Shown one piece after another: positions 38,685 to 48,940 of a stretch of DNA of 64,000 nt. Origin of the DNA: Zasmidium citrigriseum. Taxonomy: Eukaryota > Ascomycota > Dothideomycetes > Mycosphaerellales > Mycosphaerellaceae. The stretch is from NCBI GenBank assembly GCA_002786025.1, contig NHNW01000049.1:1-64000 (forward strand), given 5' to 3'. A model generated the notes under the pieces. The model did no database searches, was not told the DNA's origin, and worked only from the letters and a program-made list of their open reading frames with translations. Numbering within the stretch: position 1 is the stretch's first letter; every line of letters begins with the position of its first letter. The position numbers and the translations under genes are program-made.

Positions 38685-39540
38685 ATGGTGTTGCTCACTG
38701 TCACGGCCGCTAGCAAAGCTGCCATCGACGAGTATTGCACGCTCAAGGCCACCGAAGAACAAAGTGAAGATGGAAAGGAAGGGAGGCTGGAGACACTGTC
38801 CAAGACTGAGCTAGGCAGCCCAATTGAGCACAGTGACTTGATCGATATCTCCAAGTATCTTGTGAAGAAACATCGAGGAGGCATGAATACTGCAAAAGAA
38901 TGGAGACTGGAATCATTACTGAAAGGTGCTGTGGTATATCAGCCACCTCCTCCGCCAAAGCCTGAACCAGTAAGCACTCTCAACGATCTCAAATCAGCAA
39001 AGGACTGGACTGACATAGTTGTAATAGACCGCAGAGTACAAGGCTCTGATGCAGAAGCTAAGAGAACAAGAGGAACAGCGACAGTACGAGCGAATGACCA
39101 ACCCGCCGACTCCACTTGAGACCTTCAACCAGCGCTTCCCAAACGCCCCCAAAGCATTCGGCGCTGGCCTGGACGTTGGCTACAATGCTGCTGATGAAGT
39201 GGACGACGTGACGTTTGCGGATGTAAATCGACAGATGGTCCTGATCATCAATGTTTTGATCTCCATTATCTGCACTAGCGTAGCAGTATGGATGGCAGCA
39301 CGTCGCTGGAGCGTTCCTGAACGACTCGGACTATCGTTCTCCAGCAGCACCATAGTCGCTGTCGCCGAAGTCGCCATTTACATGGGCTATATCAGACGCA
39401 TTAAGGATGCCAAGACCAAGGAGAAGAAGTCGACAGAGAGGAAGGAGATTGTCGATACTTGGGTGATTGATGGCAAATCGACCGCTCAGCAGACCAACTC
39501 CAGCGACACTGTCCGATTCAGGAAGGGGAAGCATCGATGA
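38685..39540 (+). CDS. vma12: V-ATPase assembly factor VMA12/Vph2 (TMEM199 family)
   Basis: An ER membrane protein that helps assemble the V0 sector of the vacuolar H+-ATPase (yeast Vma12-Vma22 complex). Two exons: 38685-38969 and 39028-39540, intron of 58 bp (GTAAGC ... CTGAC ... ATAG). Joined, PPPPPKPEP runs into TAEYKALMQKLREQEEQRQY, the family signature before the membrane region. 265 residues. Two transmembrane helices, about 164-186 (VLIINVLISIICTSVAVWMA) and 195-217 (GLSFSSSTIVAVAEVAIYMG), are joined by a short basic loop (ARRWSVPERL). A basic cytosolic tail rich in Lys follows. An acceptor nine bases earlier would give an immediate stop, so ATAG at 39027 is the acceptor. Confidence 0.9.
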
Positions 39541-39728
39541 ACCGACATTCACTTGCATGCGAACTTTATCACTGGCACAGAAGTCACGCTTTGACGCGCC
39601 CTTAGCGTGACGCGGGGATTACTCGAACTTCTCTCCATTGGATCGCGCTTCCAACTTCAAACCGCCAACGAAGTCGCTTTCCCAAAGAACTTGGCGGGCC
39701 TGGATGAATCGGAGTTCGGCATTGCAAG

Positions 39729-42230
39729 ATGGCGAAAAAAGACTTCCATCACCCATTCGAGCCGTACGGGATCCAGCAGCAGTTCATGGAAGCCATGTAC
39801 GACTGCATCGAGGAAGGCAAGGTCGGCATATTCGAATCACCCACTGGCACTGGAAAGTCTCTGAGCTTGATATGTGCATCCCTGACCTGGTTGCGAGAGC
39901 ACAAACGAAAGAAGTTTGATGAGGCAATGGCGACTGTTGAAGTTGATGACGATGAACCGGATTGGATGACAGATCATGCTCGCGACATTCGCAGTCGTGA
40001 AATCCGGCAAATGCGGGAAGACTTTGAAGCCCGGCTCTCTGCGGTACGAGACAGAGAGAAGAAGCTTAAGGAGCGCCTAGCAAGTGGAGGCCCTCCAGCC
40101 AAGCGGCAGAAGCACACTCATCAGAACGAAGAAGACGCCGACGATGATGAGCAATTCGTCTTGGATGACTACGAAAGTGACGATGAGCGTAGTACGGACA
40201 AGAACACGGCCTACTCAGCGCAGACTACCAAGTTGATGGAAAAGTTGGGGATGATGCCAAACGCCAACGAGCGGTCCGGTGCTGAGGAGCGTGTAGACGA
40301 ACTGAAAATCTACTTCTGCTCGAGAACCCACTCACAGCTCTCACAATTCACCGGTGAGCTCAAACGACTTCGGCTACCTCCTGGAATGCCTCCCGACGAG
40401 GATGGCAATGATGATGCGCCAAGCTCAGAACCCGTGGAAGAGATCAAACATCTGACTCTGGGATCTCGCAAGAACTTGTGTGTCAACCCAAAGGTCTCCA
40501 GATTGACCAGTCAGGTGGCTGTAAATGAGCGCTGCATCGAGTTGCAACAATCAAACACGCCGGCGGACAAGAAGTGTATGTTTCTGCCGAACAAGGACAG
40601 CGAAGATGTCGTATTGGACTTTCGGGACCATGCCCTTGCCAGCATTCGCGATATTGAGGATTTGGCCAAACTAGGTTCCAGACTGCAGATCTGCCCTTAC
40701 TACGCATCGAGGCCAGCAATTGGGCCAGCAGAGATTGTCACTTTACCTTACCCGCTGTTGCTGCAGAAAGCCGCACGGGAAGCTCTTGGCATCTCCCTCA
40801 AAAGCCATGTCATTGTCATTGACGAAGCGCACAATCTTATGAATGCAGTCGAAGGCATATACTCTGTTCACATCTCTGATCTTCAACTCAAGCGAGCGAA
40901 AGACGGCTTGATCGTGTACCTGCAAAAGTTTCGCAATCGACTCAAGGGGAGCAACCGAAGCTATGTCACGCAAGTCGTTCGTGTCATCGATTCCCTGCTA
41001 CAGTTCACAGGGAGTGTAGGAGGCCAAAGCAGCTCTGGAGCTTCTACTTCGCCTAGCGCATTACTCGCTGGCAAGGCTGTTGATCAAATCAACTTGACCA
41101 AGTTGGTGCGGTACATCAACGAGAGTAAGCTTGCTAGGAAAGTGGAAGGCTACATCACCCATCTCGCCCGAGCTGAAGCGGGCAAGAGACAGAAGCGTGG
41201 TAACGAATCAAACGATACCACTGCGGACGTGCCTATATTGACACATGTGCAAAACTTCCTGCTCGCTCTCATGAATCCGTCAAGTGAGGGCAGATTTCTT
41301 TGGTCCAAGGAGAACGACGGCATCACCATTCAGTACCTCCTCCTCGACCCATCCGAACACTTTCGAGAGATCGTTGAGGACGCCCGTGCCGTCATACTTG
41401 CTGGCGGCACCATGTCACCAATGGAGGACTATAGACAACAACTGTTCCCCTACCTCGACTCGTTGAGAACCTTCTCTTGTGGACATCTAATTCCACCTAG
41501 CAGCCTGTTCGTTCGAGCCATCACGTCAGACGAAGAAGGTCGTCTGGAGTTCAGCTTCAAAGCACGAAACGATGCAAGTGCTCGACGTCTCGGAAGGGCT
41601 CTCGAGCAGGTCGCCAGCAGGGTCAAAGGCGGACTCGTGGTCTTCTTCCCAAGCTATGGATATCTTGAAAGCGTCTCGCAACTTTGGCGGAAGGAGGGTA
41701 TCTGGACCCGACTGGACGGCATCAAGCCGATCTTCTCTGACAGCCGCAACATATCTGCCGAAGATACCTTCAAGGCCTACAGCGAAGCAGTTCAAAACGA
41801 CAAGAGAGGCGCTTTGATGCTATCCGTCATCGGTGGAAAGCTCTCAGAAGGCATCAACTTCTCCGACGATCTCGGACGATGTGTTGTAGTTATTGGCCTG
41901 CCGTATCCCAATCTGCAAACTCCGGAATGGAAGGCAAAGATGCAGTATCTCGAACAACGGGCCAGCGAGAGAGGTGAGCCCAGCGGGAAGGCGAGTCGCG
42001 AGCATGCTGAGAACGTCTGTATGAGGAGTGTCAACCAGGCTATTGGACGGGCTATTCGACACAAGAACGACTGGGCGAGCATTTTGCTGTTTGATGCGAG
42101 GTACGCGGAGTCGAGGATTCAGGCGAAGTTGCCCGGTTGGATTAGGTCGAGTGTCGATTCCAAGGCTTCGGGGGCGGTTGCAGACGTGACGAAGGGGCTG
42201 GAGAGTTTCTTTCAAGGGAAGACAGGATGA
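39729..42230 (+). CDS. chl1: ATP-dependent DNA helicase CHL1 (DDX11 family, Fe-S)
   Basis: A 5'-3' superfamily 2 helicase needed for sister-chromatid cohesion and genome stability, nuclear. 833 residues in one exon, the usual length. Q-motif PYGIQQQFM (12-20); Walker A ESPTGTGKS (36-44); a charged insertion (about 75-185); motif Ia YFCSRTHSQLSQF (195-207). Four Fe-S cluster cysteines lie at 251, 269, 283 and 322 (KNLCVN, NERCIE, KKCMF, QICPYY). DEAH is at 365-368, and the C-terminal helicase domain has VVFFPSYGYL, GKLSEGINFSDDLGR and the motif VI segment QAIGRAIRHKNDWA. All catalytic residues look intact. The RAD3/XPD relatives lack this combination of insertion and C-terminus. Confidence 0.95.
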   Translation: MAKKDFHHPFEPYGIQQQFMEAMYDCIEEGKVGIFESPTGTGKSLSLICASLTWLREHKRKKFDEAMATVEVDDDEPDWMTDHARDIRSREIRQMREDFEARLSAVRDREKKLKERLASGGPPAKRQKHTHQNEEDADDDEQFVLDDYESDDERSTDKNTAYSAQTTKLMEKLGMMPNANERSGAEERVDELKIYFCSRTHSQLSQFTGELKRLRLPPGMPPDEDGNDDAPSSEPVEEIKHLTLGSRKNLCVNPKVSRLTSQVAVNERCIELQQSNTPADKKCMFLPNKDSEDVVLDFRDHALASIRDIEDLAKLGSRLQICPYYASRPAIGPAEIVTLPYPLLLQKAAREALGISLKSHVIVIDEAHNLMNAVEGIYSVHISDLQLKRAKDGLIVYLQKFRNRLKGSNRSYVTQVVRVIDSLLQFTGSVGGQSSSGASTSPSALLAGKAVDQINLTKLVRYINESKLARKVEGYITHLARAEAGKRQKRGNESNDTTADVPILTHVQNFLLALMNPSSEGRFLWSKENDGITIQYLLLDPSEHFREIVEDARAVILAGGTMSPMEDYRQQLFPYLDSLRTFSCGHLIPPSSLFVRAITSDEEGRLEFSFKARNDASARRLGRALEQVASRVKGGLVVFFPSYGYLESVSQLWRKEGIWTRLDGIKPIFSDSRNISAEDTFKAYSEAVQNDKRGALMLSVIGGKLSEGINFSDDLGRCVVVIGLPYPNLQTPEWKAKMQYLEQRASERGEPSGKASREHAENVCMRSVNQAIGRAIRHKNDWASILLFDARYAESRIQAKLPGWIRSSVDSKASGAVADVTKGLESFFQGKTG

Positions 42231-42774
42231 CCGCAAGATCGAAACCTGGATGGGCTCTCCATCACCGATAACCTGCTCAAGAAAGCCCTCTCAACCATCA
42301 AGTCCTGATCACGTCGTACAAAAGACGTACGTCTGGTAGCCGTAGAAACGGCCATCCCCGAGATTCACCCCCTGTCACACCGCATGAAACAAGCACCTTG
42401 ATAGCGCCCAAATCTCCAGCATCGCCTCGGTACTATGACTTCACACCACCAAAGAAATTCTCCAGCGCAAGATAGTGTCCTTCATAGCGGGTTTGGATTT
42501 CTATGTATACTTCCTAACCCATGTTTCGATCTTTGTTGAGTGAAAGACCGTCGGATTCAGGATACGAGAATTTGTGGTGCTTTTGTACTTTTTGGGCATG
42601 ATGGCCGTAGTGGTATCACTTGGACGGTGGTTGTCTTTGTTTATCGTCGGGGAAAGCAAGGTTGGTGGGTGTGGCAGTGGTACAGTACTGAGGGGGATAT
42701 AAATTAACCTGCATCCTCTACCTCTCTCCTTTCACAACAACTTCACTCACTCGATCCAAGAAGACCTTATCAAG
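42231..42774. promoter_or_regulatory. Upstream region of the PhiA-like gene
   Basis: 544 bp. A TATAAA box at 42698-42703 lies 77 bp before the ATG, followed by a CT-rich leader (CTCTACCTCTCTCCTTTCAC) typical of strongly expressed fungal secreted-protein genes. No other gene is visible; the left part holds the CHL1 3' UTR. Confidence 0.6.
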
Positions 42775-43411
42775 ATGAAGTTCACCACCACCCTCGCCGC
42801 CATCACCGGCCTCACCTCCTCCGCCAGCGCCTCCTACTTCTCCCTCATGGCCGTCCGCTCCGCCTCGCCAATCCACTACGGCGCTCTCCACGCCAACGGC
42901 AGCGGTATCTGGATTGGCAAGGACTCCGCCGATTACTGCCCCCCAAGTTTCGAGGAGCAGAACATCACCTGCCCTGACTTGGGCACGACGATCTTCTCTG
43001 GTCCGAGTGTTGCCAATGGGACGCTTTCGCTCGGTGTGAGCGTTCCCGGTGGTCAGCAAGTGTAAGTTCCCGTTATCCACCCTATCAAGCAAGCCTCGAA
43101 CGTGAATACTGATGATGAATAGTTTCATCGACCCAGCCTACGGCACCGTCGGTTTCACGCAACCCCACAGCGCCCAGATGCCCACTGGCGCCATCACCGA
43201 GGGCTGGACCTATACCAACGGCACCGCGTTCGGCGAGCTCAGCTGGACTGGCGGCATCACGTTCTGTGCCCAGTCGCCCAACACGACTCAGACGGGCCCG
43301 TGGCAGATGTTTGCTCAGCTGCCGCAGTTGCACTTTAGCGATGTGCTTTGCTTGCCTGCGCGGTTGATTGCTAGCCCGGCGAATGGCACTGGTGCTTGGG
43401 AGTACTTGTAG
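42775..43411 (+). CDS. Secreted PhiA/IgE-binding-like cell wall protein
   Basis: Two exons, 42775-43061 and 43123-43411, 61-bp intron (GTAAGT ... AATAG); 191 residues. A signal peptide (MKFTTTLAAITGLTSSASAS) is followed by YFSLMAVRSASPIHYGALHA, a WIGKDSADYCP segment, LGVSVPGGQQVFIDPAYGTV, HSAQMPTGAITEGWTY and a Cys-containing C-terminus. The pattern of RSASPIHY, the GKxxxxYCP block and PGGQQVF...HSAxxPTGA matches my memory of the Aspergillus PhiA / IgE-binding cell wall protein family. Several N-glycosylation sequons (NGS, NIT, NGT) and four cysteines are present. The likely location is cell wall or extracellular. Expressed from a TATA promoter with a CT-rich leader. No enzyme motif. Confidence 0.8.
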
Positions 43412-43634
43412 ACGATGATATGAGGCAGGAATGATTGACGAGGCGTCATTCTAACGAGTGCCGCGGTGCAGAATTTGTAGTTTACTGTTGCCACGATTTT
43501 AATGACCTTGATTGTCAGATAGACATAGACGCTCGCTTTATACTCACATCAAGTGAATCGTGATTCAATTCCCCAAACGCCATTTCCCAGGGTATCATTC
43601 CATTGCAATCCCACAAAAACGACACCCTCTTCTT

Positions 43635-44451
43635 CTACCTCTCCCCAACAACGTCCACCGCCCTCTGCGCCTTCTCCATCCTCTCCACCGTCTCCCCCAG
43701 CCCACCTTTGAGCGCCGCCAAATCCTCCGCGCCCCTCTGCCACGTACTCTGCATCTCATCCACCCTCTTCACCTCCCCAACATCCACTTTAGTCTCCCTC
43801 GCCGCCAATAATTTCGCCTCCTGATCCGCCTTCAACCGAGCGTCATACTCTTCCGACTGCTTCTCAAACGACTCGACGAATGTCTTGGCGGTGTCTTGTG
43901 GAGCTTTACGGCGGAGATTGGCGAGTTGGAGGGTTTGGTCTTCGATTTGTGCGGAGAGGGCTTGGATGCGTTGGGCGAGTTTTGAGTCGAAGGGCTCGAG
44001 TTCTGGGAGTGTATCAGTATTCATATCCTCTCGAGTCTGGATTTGGGGGTTGGATGTACCTTCCCCTTCCTGAGCCTTCTCCAATTCCCGTTCCATCTCC
44101 CTCGAATCCATCCCATTAATCGAAATACTATCCTTAGCCGAATTGAACGTGTCGCGGATATACTGCAATTCACACATCAGTCCCCGCCCCCACCCCTCCT
44201 CTCAAACCCTTTGAAACACTCACATCATCAACCAACCCCTCCACCCTCCTCCTCATCGCATCCTCCTTCCCCTCAGGCGCCGCATCCGGCGGCAAATGCC
44301 TATCAATCTTCTCCCGCGCCGCACGCGACACGTTCGCGATCAAATACGTCAAATCGGCGGGCGACTGGAGTTCGATTTTGCGGTGCGTGGTTTCGGTCGC
44401 GCGTTCGCCGTGTTGCGGAGCGTCGGATTCGTAGATGTTTGTTGCGGCCAT
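43635..44451 (-). CDS. mis14: Kinetochore protein Mis14/NSL1
   Basis: Subunit of the Mis12/MIND kinetochore complex linking centromeric chromatin to microtubule-binding proteins. Exons 44451-44224, 44162-44060 and 44002-43635, giving 232 residues. Intron 1 (61 bp) joins RRRVEGLVDD to YIRDTFNSAKDSISINGMD, a family hallmark. Intron 2 (57 bp, GTACAT ... CCCAG) is a multiple of three and has no stop, so unspliced mRNA would encode 251 residues. I favour splicing because it joins KAQEGE to ELEPFD, as expected. The N-terminus has IELQSPADLTYLIANVSRAA and KIDRHLPPDAAP, both typical. The C-terminal half is a coiled coil (about 120-225). Convergent with the PhiA-like gene. Confidence 0.85.
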
Positions 44452-44957
44452 TGTTGTATTGTTGAGTTTTTGGGGGTGTTGTTTGCAAGTGTCAACACGA
44501 GATGCGGGATGCGTGAAGTCGGCAGGGATGTTGGAGGGCCGACCCGTGTTTCAGACGCCGGCTGTGCGTCATCGGCAAGTCGGTGAATGGAGCTCCGGCT
44601 GCGAGAGCGCGAGCTGTGTTGGATCGATGGATACGAGGCTGATGTTTCACGGCATGAGGGACGAGAATCGAGTGCAGGGTGGCGGAATGGGATGATCTTC
44701 TGAGTCGAGACATGCCGCATAGCTATCAACCCAGCTGCCATAGAACTCCAACCAAAGCATTCAACTCCGACCGCGAATGAGTGACCCAACCTATCCTATC
44801 CCAACCAACACCGTGATGTCCATACTCCAAAGCATTCCATAGAGCACGCTTGCATGCTACTGGCAGTGTTCCCAAGCTCCCAAGCTCCTTGCTGAAATCG
44901 CTATGCAAAGAGCATTCCATCCATATACACCCCCATCCCGAGATCATAGATTCATTC
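44452..44957. other. Intergenic between mis14 start and the next gene's stop
   Basis: 506 bp containing the mis14 promoter and the 3' UTR of the 149-residue protein gene. I see no TATA box, repeat or further gene. Confidence 0.5.
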
Positions 44958-45558
44958 CTACTGTGGCAGTATCGCAGCAGCCTCCTCATCAGTCAAGATG
45001 ATGTCGTCCACGGGATCAGGTCTATGCTCGAGGTCCTGGGAATCGTAGTCGACGTAGGAGGGGAGGAAGAGTTCTGTCAACCCTTTAGTCAATGTAGTCG
45101 ATGGGACTGTGTGTGGTGTTCGCTCACCTTGATTCCAATCGAAACCCTGCGAGGACTTGACGCAAGTGACCTGTCCACATTCAATCAATCCATAGCTCTC
45201 TCGCCCAACACGAGCCTTGACCTTACCAGCCTCGGCGGCCCATCCTCGTGTCCAAGGTTGATAACCGTGTACTCTGACTTGGAGAGCGAGCATCCTACAT
45301 ATGCCCGTCAACACTCCACCCCGCCTTCTCGATGTATAATGTATTCTTACCTAACATACTCGCCCTCCTCATCTCCTGCCTTGGTGAAGGTGCCTCCTCT
45401 TCACAAGCCCTCTGCTTCCCCTTCGAAGACCGACTCGGCGGACTCATGGAGCTCCCGAACGAGCTCGGCGATGACGACGAAGATGACGATGACCCAGGTG
45501 AGCTCGCAGCGACAATGACGGATTGCTTCCGCTTGGGAATCGGCATCGAGGACGACAT
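44958..45558 (-). CDS. Conserved-looking fungal protein of unknown function
   Basis: Four exons proposed: 45558-45315, 45273-45227, 45170-45128 and 45073-44958, about 149 residues. The N-terminal half is Ser/Pro-rich and low complexity. It is followed by GKNTLYIEKAGW, then YTVINLGHEDGPPRL, VTCVKSSQGFDWNQ and ELFLPSYVDYDSQDL, with an acidic C-terminus (DPVDDIILTDEEAAAILPQ). Introns 2 (56 bp) and 3 (54 bp) are convincing because only splicing yields this continuous, compositionally consistent domain. Intron 1 would be only 41 bp (GTGTTG ... GTCAG), which is short. An alternative is a one-base frameshift there. The FDWNQ...FLPSY block looks like a conserved fungal domain, but I cannot name it. 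No signal peptide or membrane segment. Confidence 0.6.
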
Positions 45559-46500
45559 GTCGGCGGGCGGTTACGGTATATTACAAGTTACGGTGTGGTA
45601 TCTCAGGTAGCGGGCTTGTACTGTGATCGTAGGTAGATAGACTGTGAGACTGAGTATATTCGTAGGAGAGTAGGAGAAAGTGACCATCAATGTACAAGTC
45701 TCGCAGTTAGGATGTCTAAGAAGCAAGAGAGAGGCTGTGTGTGACAGCAGCAGCAGCTCCCGCCGACTTGCCTGCGTGACTCGACAAGCCCCAAGTTGGG
45801 AAGATGCCTGCTGGAGCCGCCCACGCCCGCATGTGATCCCTTCTGCCTCCACGTCGATCCCGCCAACGCGCGCTAGAGCTATCGTTATCGCCTTATCACA
45901 TTCCGCGATATGGCGCGATAAAGGTGAGAGTCACATGTTCACTTCACGACAGTGTGATGTGACTTCTTCTCGCTCAGCGATGTTTCCTATCGTTATACAT
46001 GTTCTCTTCGTATCATCTCATCAGAAGCACAAGAAAGAAGCATCGCAAAGAACGAAATCACATATCATAATAGTACACATCAGAGCAACAAAAGCAAACC
46101 ACCCTCCCATTTCCCTCCTTCCCTCTGAACGTGGCATAGATGGCTGCAACATCTACAGCTCTCCGCTCTCCCTCGCTCTTCTTCTGTCATCGATATAACT
46201 TCAAAATACTTTGCTTCCCGTTGCCCCTGCCCATCTTGACGGATAGGTGGTATCGTACAAACACAGCTCATCACACACAAACAGTGGGTATCACACACAA
46301 AGAGATTAAAGTTGCAAAGCCAGCAACCAAGCAGCAAAACACATTCCCCTCCTTTCGCGCGCGCGCACCCCTGCTTCTTCTTCGTCTTTCTTCGTCTTCG
46401 CGAGCCACATCGGGGTGGAAATGTTGATTATCGTACAATTACATGTCATCTATGGTCCGTTAGTTGGCGGTCTAACATTCTCCCGAGATGTTGTTCAGAC
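45559..46500. other. Intergenic, 942 bp
   Basis: Lies between the start of the unknown protein gene and the stop of the RasGAP gene, both on the minus strand. It should hold one promoter and one 3' UTR. Several GATA-type sites occur (GCGATAA, CTTATC, TTATCG at about 45,880-45,925). A pure CG alternation of 11 bases sits at 46356-46366. An open frame at 45680-46198 has no protein-like character. Confidence 0.5.
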
Positions 46501-48940
46501 TCACCAGTTACGTTTCCGGGCGAATCGTCGGTTCAGAAGCTGCAAGACCTTGGAGACGTTGAACTGCACATATTCCAGATCGAGATCTTCCTGCTGCTCC
46601 TTTTGCATCTCCAACAGATCGTCCAGCTTCAGATCCAGCTCCAGAAGACCGCGGTTGCGCCCTTTGTAGTGCAGGCTGATGACGAATGTTCCAGGGCTGG
46701 GACTCGTAATGTTGAAGTATATGTTCGCTCGGCGGTTCTCTGGTACGTTGCTTTTCTGTATCACTCCCTGTTTCTCAAGTTCCTGGTGTGTGAATTTGTA
46801 CGGGCCCAGCACCTTGGCTGATTGCCCACGTTTCGAAATACCTTCGGATTGCCCTCGCACATTGTGCAGGTAGCTTTTGTACGTTTCGAGTTGACCGACA
46901 AGGTACGTGTTGTGATCGCGAATGGTGCGGAACACCTCGTCCAGTTTCTGTGATTCGGCCAGCACTCTTTCCTTGAGCGAGCCCAGGTGAACCAGCTCCT
47001 GCTCAACCTCGTCCCTGAGCAGTGCATAGCTGTCGTCCTTGTCGATGATGCCCAGTTCTTGCAATTGATTGAGCAGTTCCATCGCCCTGATGCCCTTGCG
47101 GACCATGACTGAATCGTTCTTGGTCGTCGCAGCTGCTTCTGCGACTCTGTCAAGCCGCAGCGGTCGGCGCATCACCACCGAATTGGCAGGCAGTGAGCGC
47201 ATAATCATCACAAAGGTCGACTTGGCCTCCATGAAGTATACTTCCTCCTGAGTGATGTCCAGCGCCGCGGTGAAGTCGTCCAGCGATGTTTCCCACTTGC
47301 TGTAAAGAGGCAGATTGATGGCTCGATTGTCTTTTCTCGGTAGTTGAGCAGGCGCCGGCCCAAGTTCACCAAGAAGCTGGGCTAAGTGCGTGCTTTCATC
47401 CTTGGAAAGCTCCGTGGCGTGCTTTTCGAGCAATGCGTGCATGGCATACACTTCATTCAGTGTAATTGAGAGCTCAAGATCCTTCTTCGACAGAGCAACG
47501 TAGTTGTCCATTTCGAGGGTCTCGTAGAAGTCCTGCACTTCGCAAAGATCCATCATGAACTTGTTGATCCGCTCTTTGTTTTGCTGGATGAACGGCTGCA
47601 GCTTCTGCATGTACGGCTCCTTCGCATAGCTCGGCTTGTTGGCCAGATTTTGTAGCATTTTCGCTACGTATGTCAATGTTCGTTTGGGGTTCTCCGCTGG
47701 TGTCTGCTCGATCAACATGTATGACCTGGGTGTGACAATGGCCGGATTGATGAAGCGCAGGAAGAAGAATCCGCCGATCAGTGTGCAGATCGTCTGCTCT
47801 TGAGCATCTGGGTACTTTCGTCGGGTCAAGCTTCGGATCTGTTTGCATATCCACCGAATACCGTATGGAGTCTCCTCAAGTCCCTCGATAATTGTGTCCA
47901 GGAATGAGTTTGCGATCTCAATCAGCATGTCTATCCGCGGTGCAATGATTCTCTGGACATTCTCGTTTGCGGCTGCTTGTTCGGCGGTGATCCCCTTTGG
48001 CAGATTGGAAGGCAGAGATCCACCGTCGGCCTCGATTTTCCCAATCATGCTTTCGTACACTTTCAAAGGATTGATCTCGAGATCGAGATCCTTAATCTCA
48101 ATCAGTGAGTTGATCCTCTCCGCAAGCACTGTCTTCAAGTAGCTCTGTCCTGGGCCTCTTCGGGTGTATGTGGTCATCATTCGTGATACTGGGGTGTTGG
48201 CTCGTAAAAGCGATGAATAGTCTGGGGTGTTGTCGAATTGGAAGGTCAATACAGACTGCGGGTTGTCAGCGCATCTTCAATCTCATTGAGTTATTCGACT
48301 CACTTGAAACATGGTTAATAGCAGGTGTTCTTCTCGGCTTTCGTACTGGTTGCCGTATATCGTGAACATGACTGTCTGGAGCAATTGATCGATCTCGGCC
48401 ATTGTGACGAGTCGGCACAGGTGTGCAATGTGTCTCGGTTCGCTTTGTAGTAAGAATAGTAGATTTCCGTATTTTTGGGTCTTTTCGTCGTTGGGAAAGG
48501 ATCCTTCAGAAAGGTCTAGGGAGTCATCGAGATGGCTTGCCACTTCTTCCTTCTGTACAATTGTTAGCTCAACCATGCAATGCGCATGACTTCTGACGCA
48601 CCTCCTCCATGGCCATGCGGTTCTGCACCAGCAAGGCGATTCGAGAATCGAGATAACGCACGTCCTTCTCCAGCACAAAGTTCTTCTTGGACTGAGATGA
48701 TATCTTGGCCTTGAGGTCTCTGAGTGCCTTCTGAGCTCTTGCTAGGTCGTCTTCGATCTCGAGGTCGCGCGAGTTGGCGTTCATGGACAAGTACAGCGCA
48801 GTGACGGAGTAGCGCTTGGAGGCGCGCATTGAGCGCGAACCCTCCTGTGAGCTCATGGTGTTCTGCCTTGTCACCGGGACGAAGGAGGAACCCGAGGAGG
48901 TCGAAGTACGTGAGGGCGTGTGAAGCATCGAGACGGCCAT
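46501..48940 (-). CDS. gap1: Ras GTPase-activating protein (Gap1/Sar1/GapA type)
   Basis: Stimulates GTP hydrolysis by Ras and so damps Ras-cAMP/MAPK signalling and polarity. Exons 48940-48602, 48552-48304 and 48255-46501, with introns of 49 and 48 bp, both phase 0; 780 residues. The N-terminal 70 residues are Ser/Thr-rich; a helical segment (about 58-113) follows. The GAP domain spans about 150-420: [20 protein letters not shown], the arginine finger in [20 protein letters not shown] (Arg214), and the hallmark [13 protein letters not shown] (361-373). The C-terminal RasGAP_C region (about 600-780) ends [12 protein letters not shown]. The stop overlaps a consensus donor (TG|GTGAGT). Length matches the S. 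pombe Gap1 class. Confidence 0.94.

Noticed and set aside
45680..46198. A 172-codon plus-strand frame in an intergenic region
   Set aside because: Compositionally unlike a protein, no motif, and no splice or promoter support.
46356..46366. Alternating CG run as a functional Z-DNA site
   Set aside because: Only 11 bases long and in a presumed 3' UTR; noted but no support for function.
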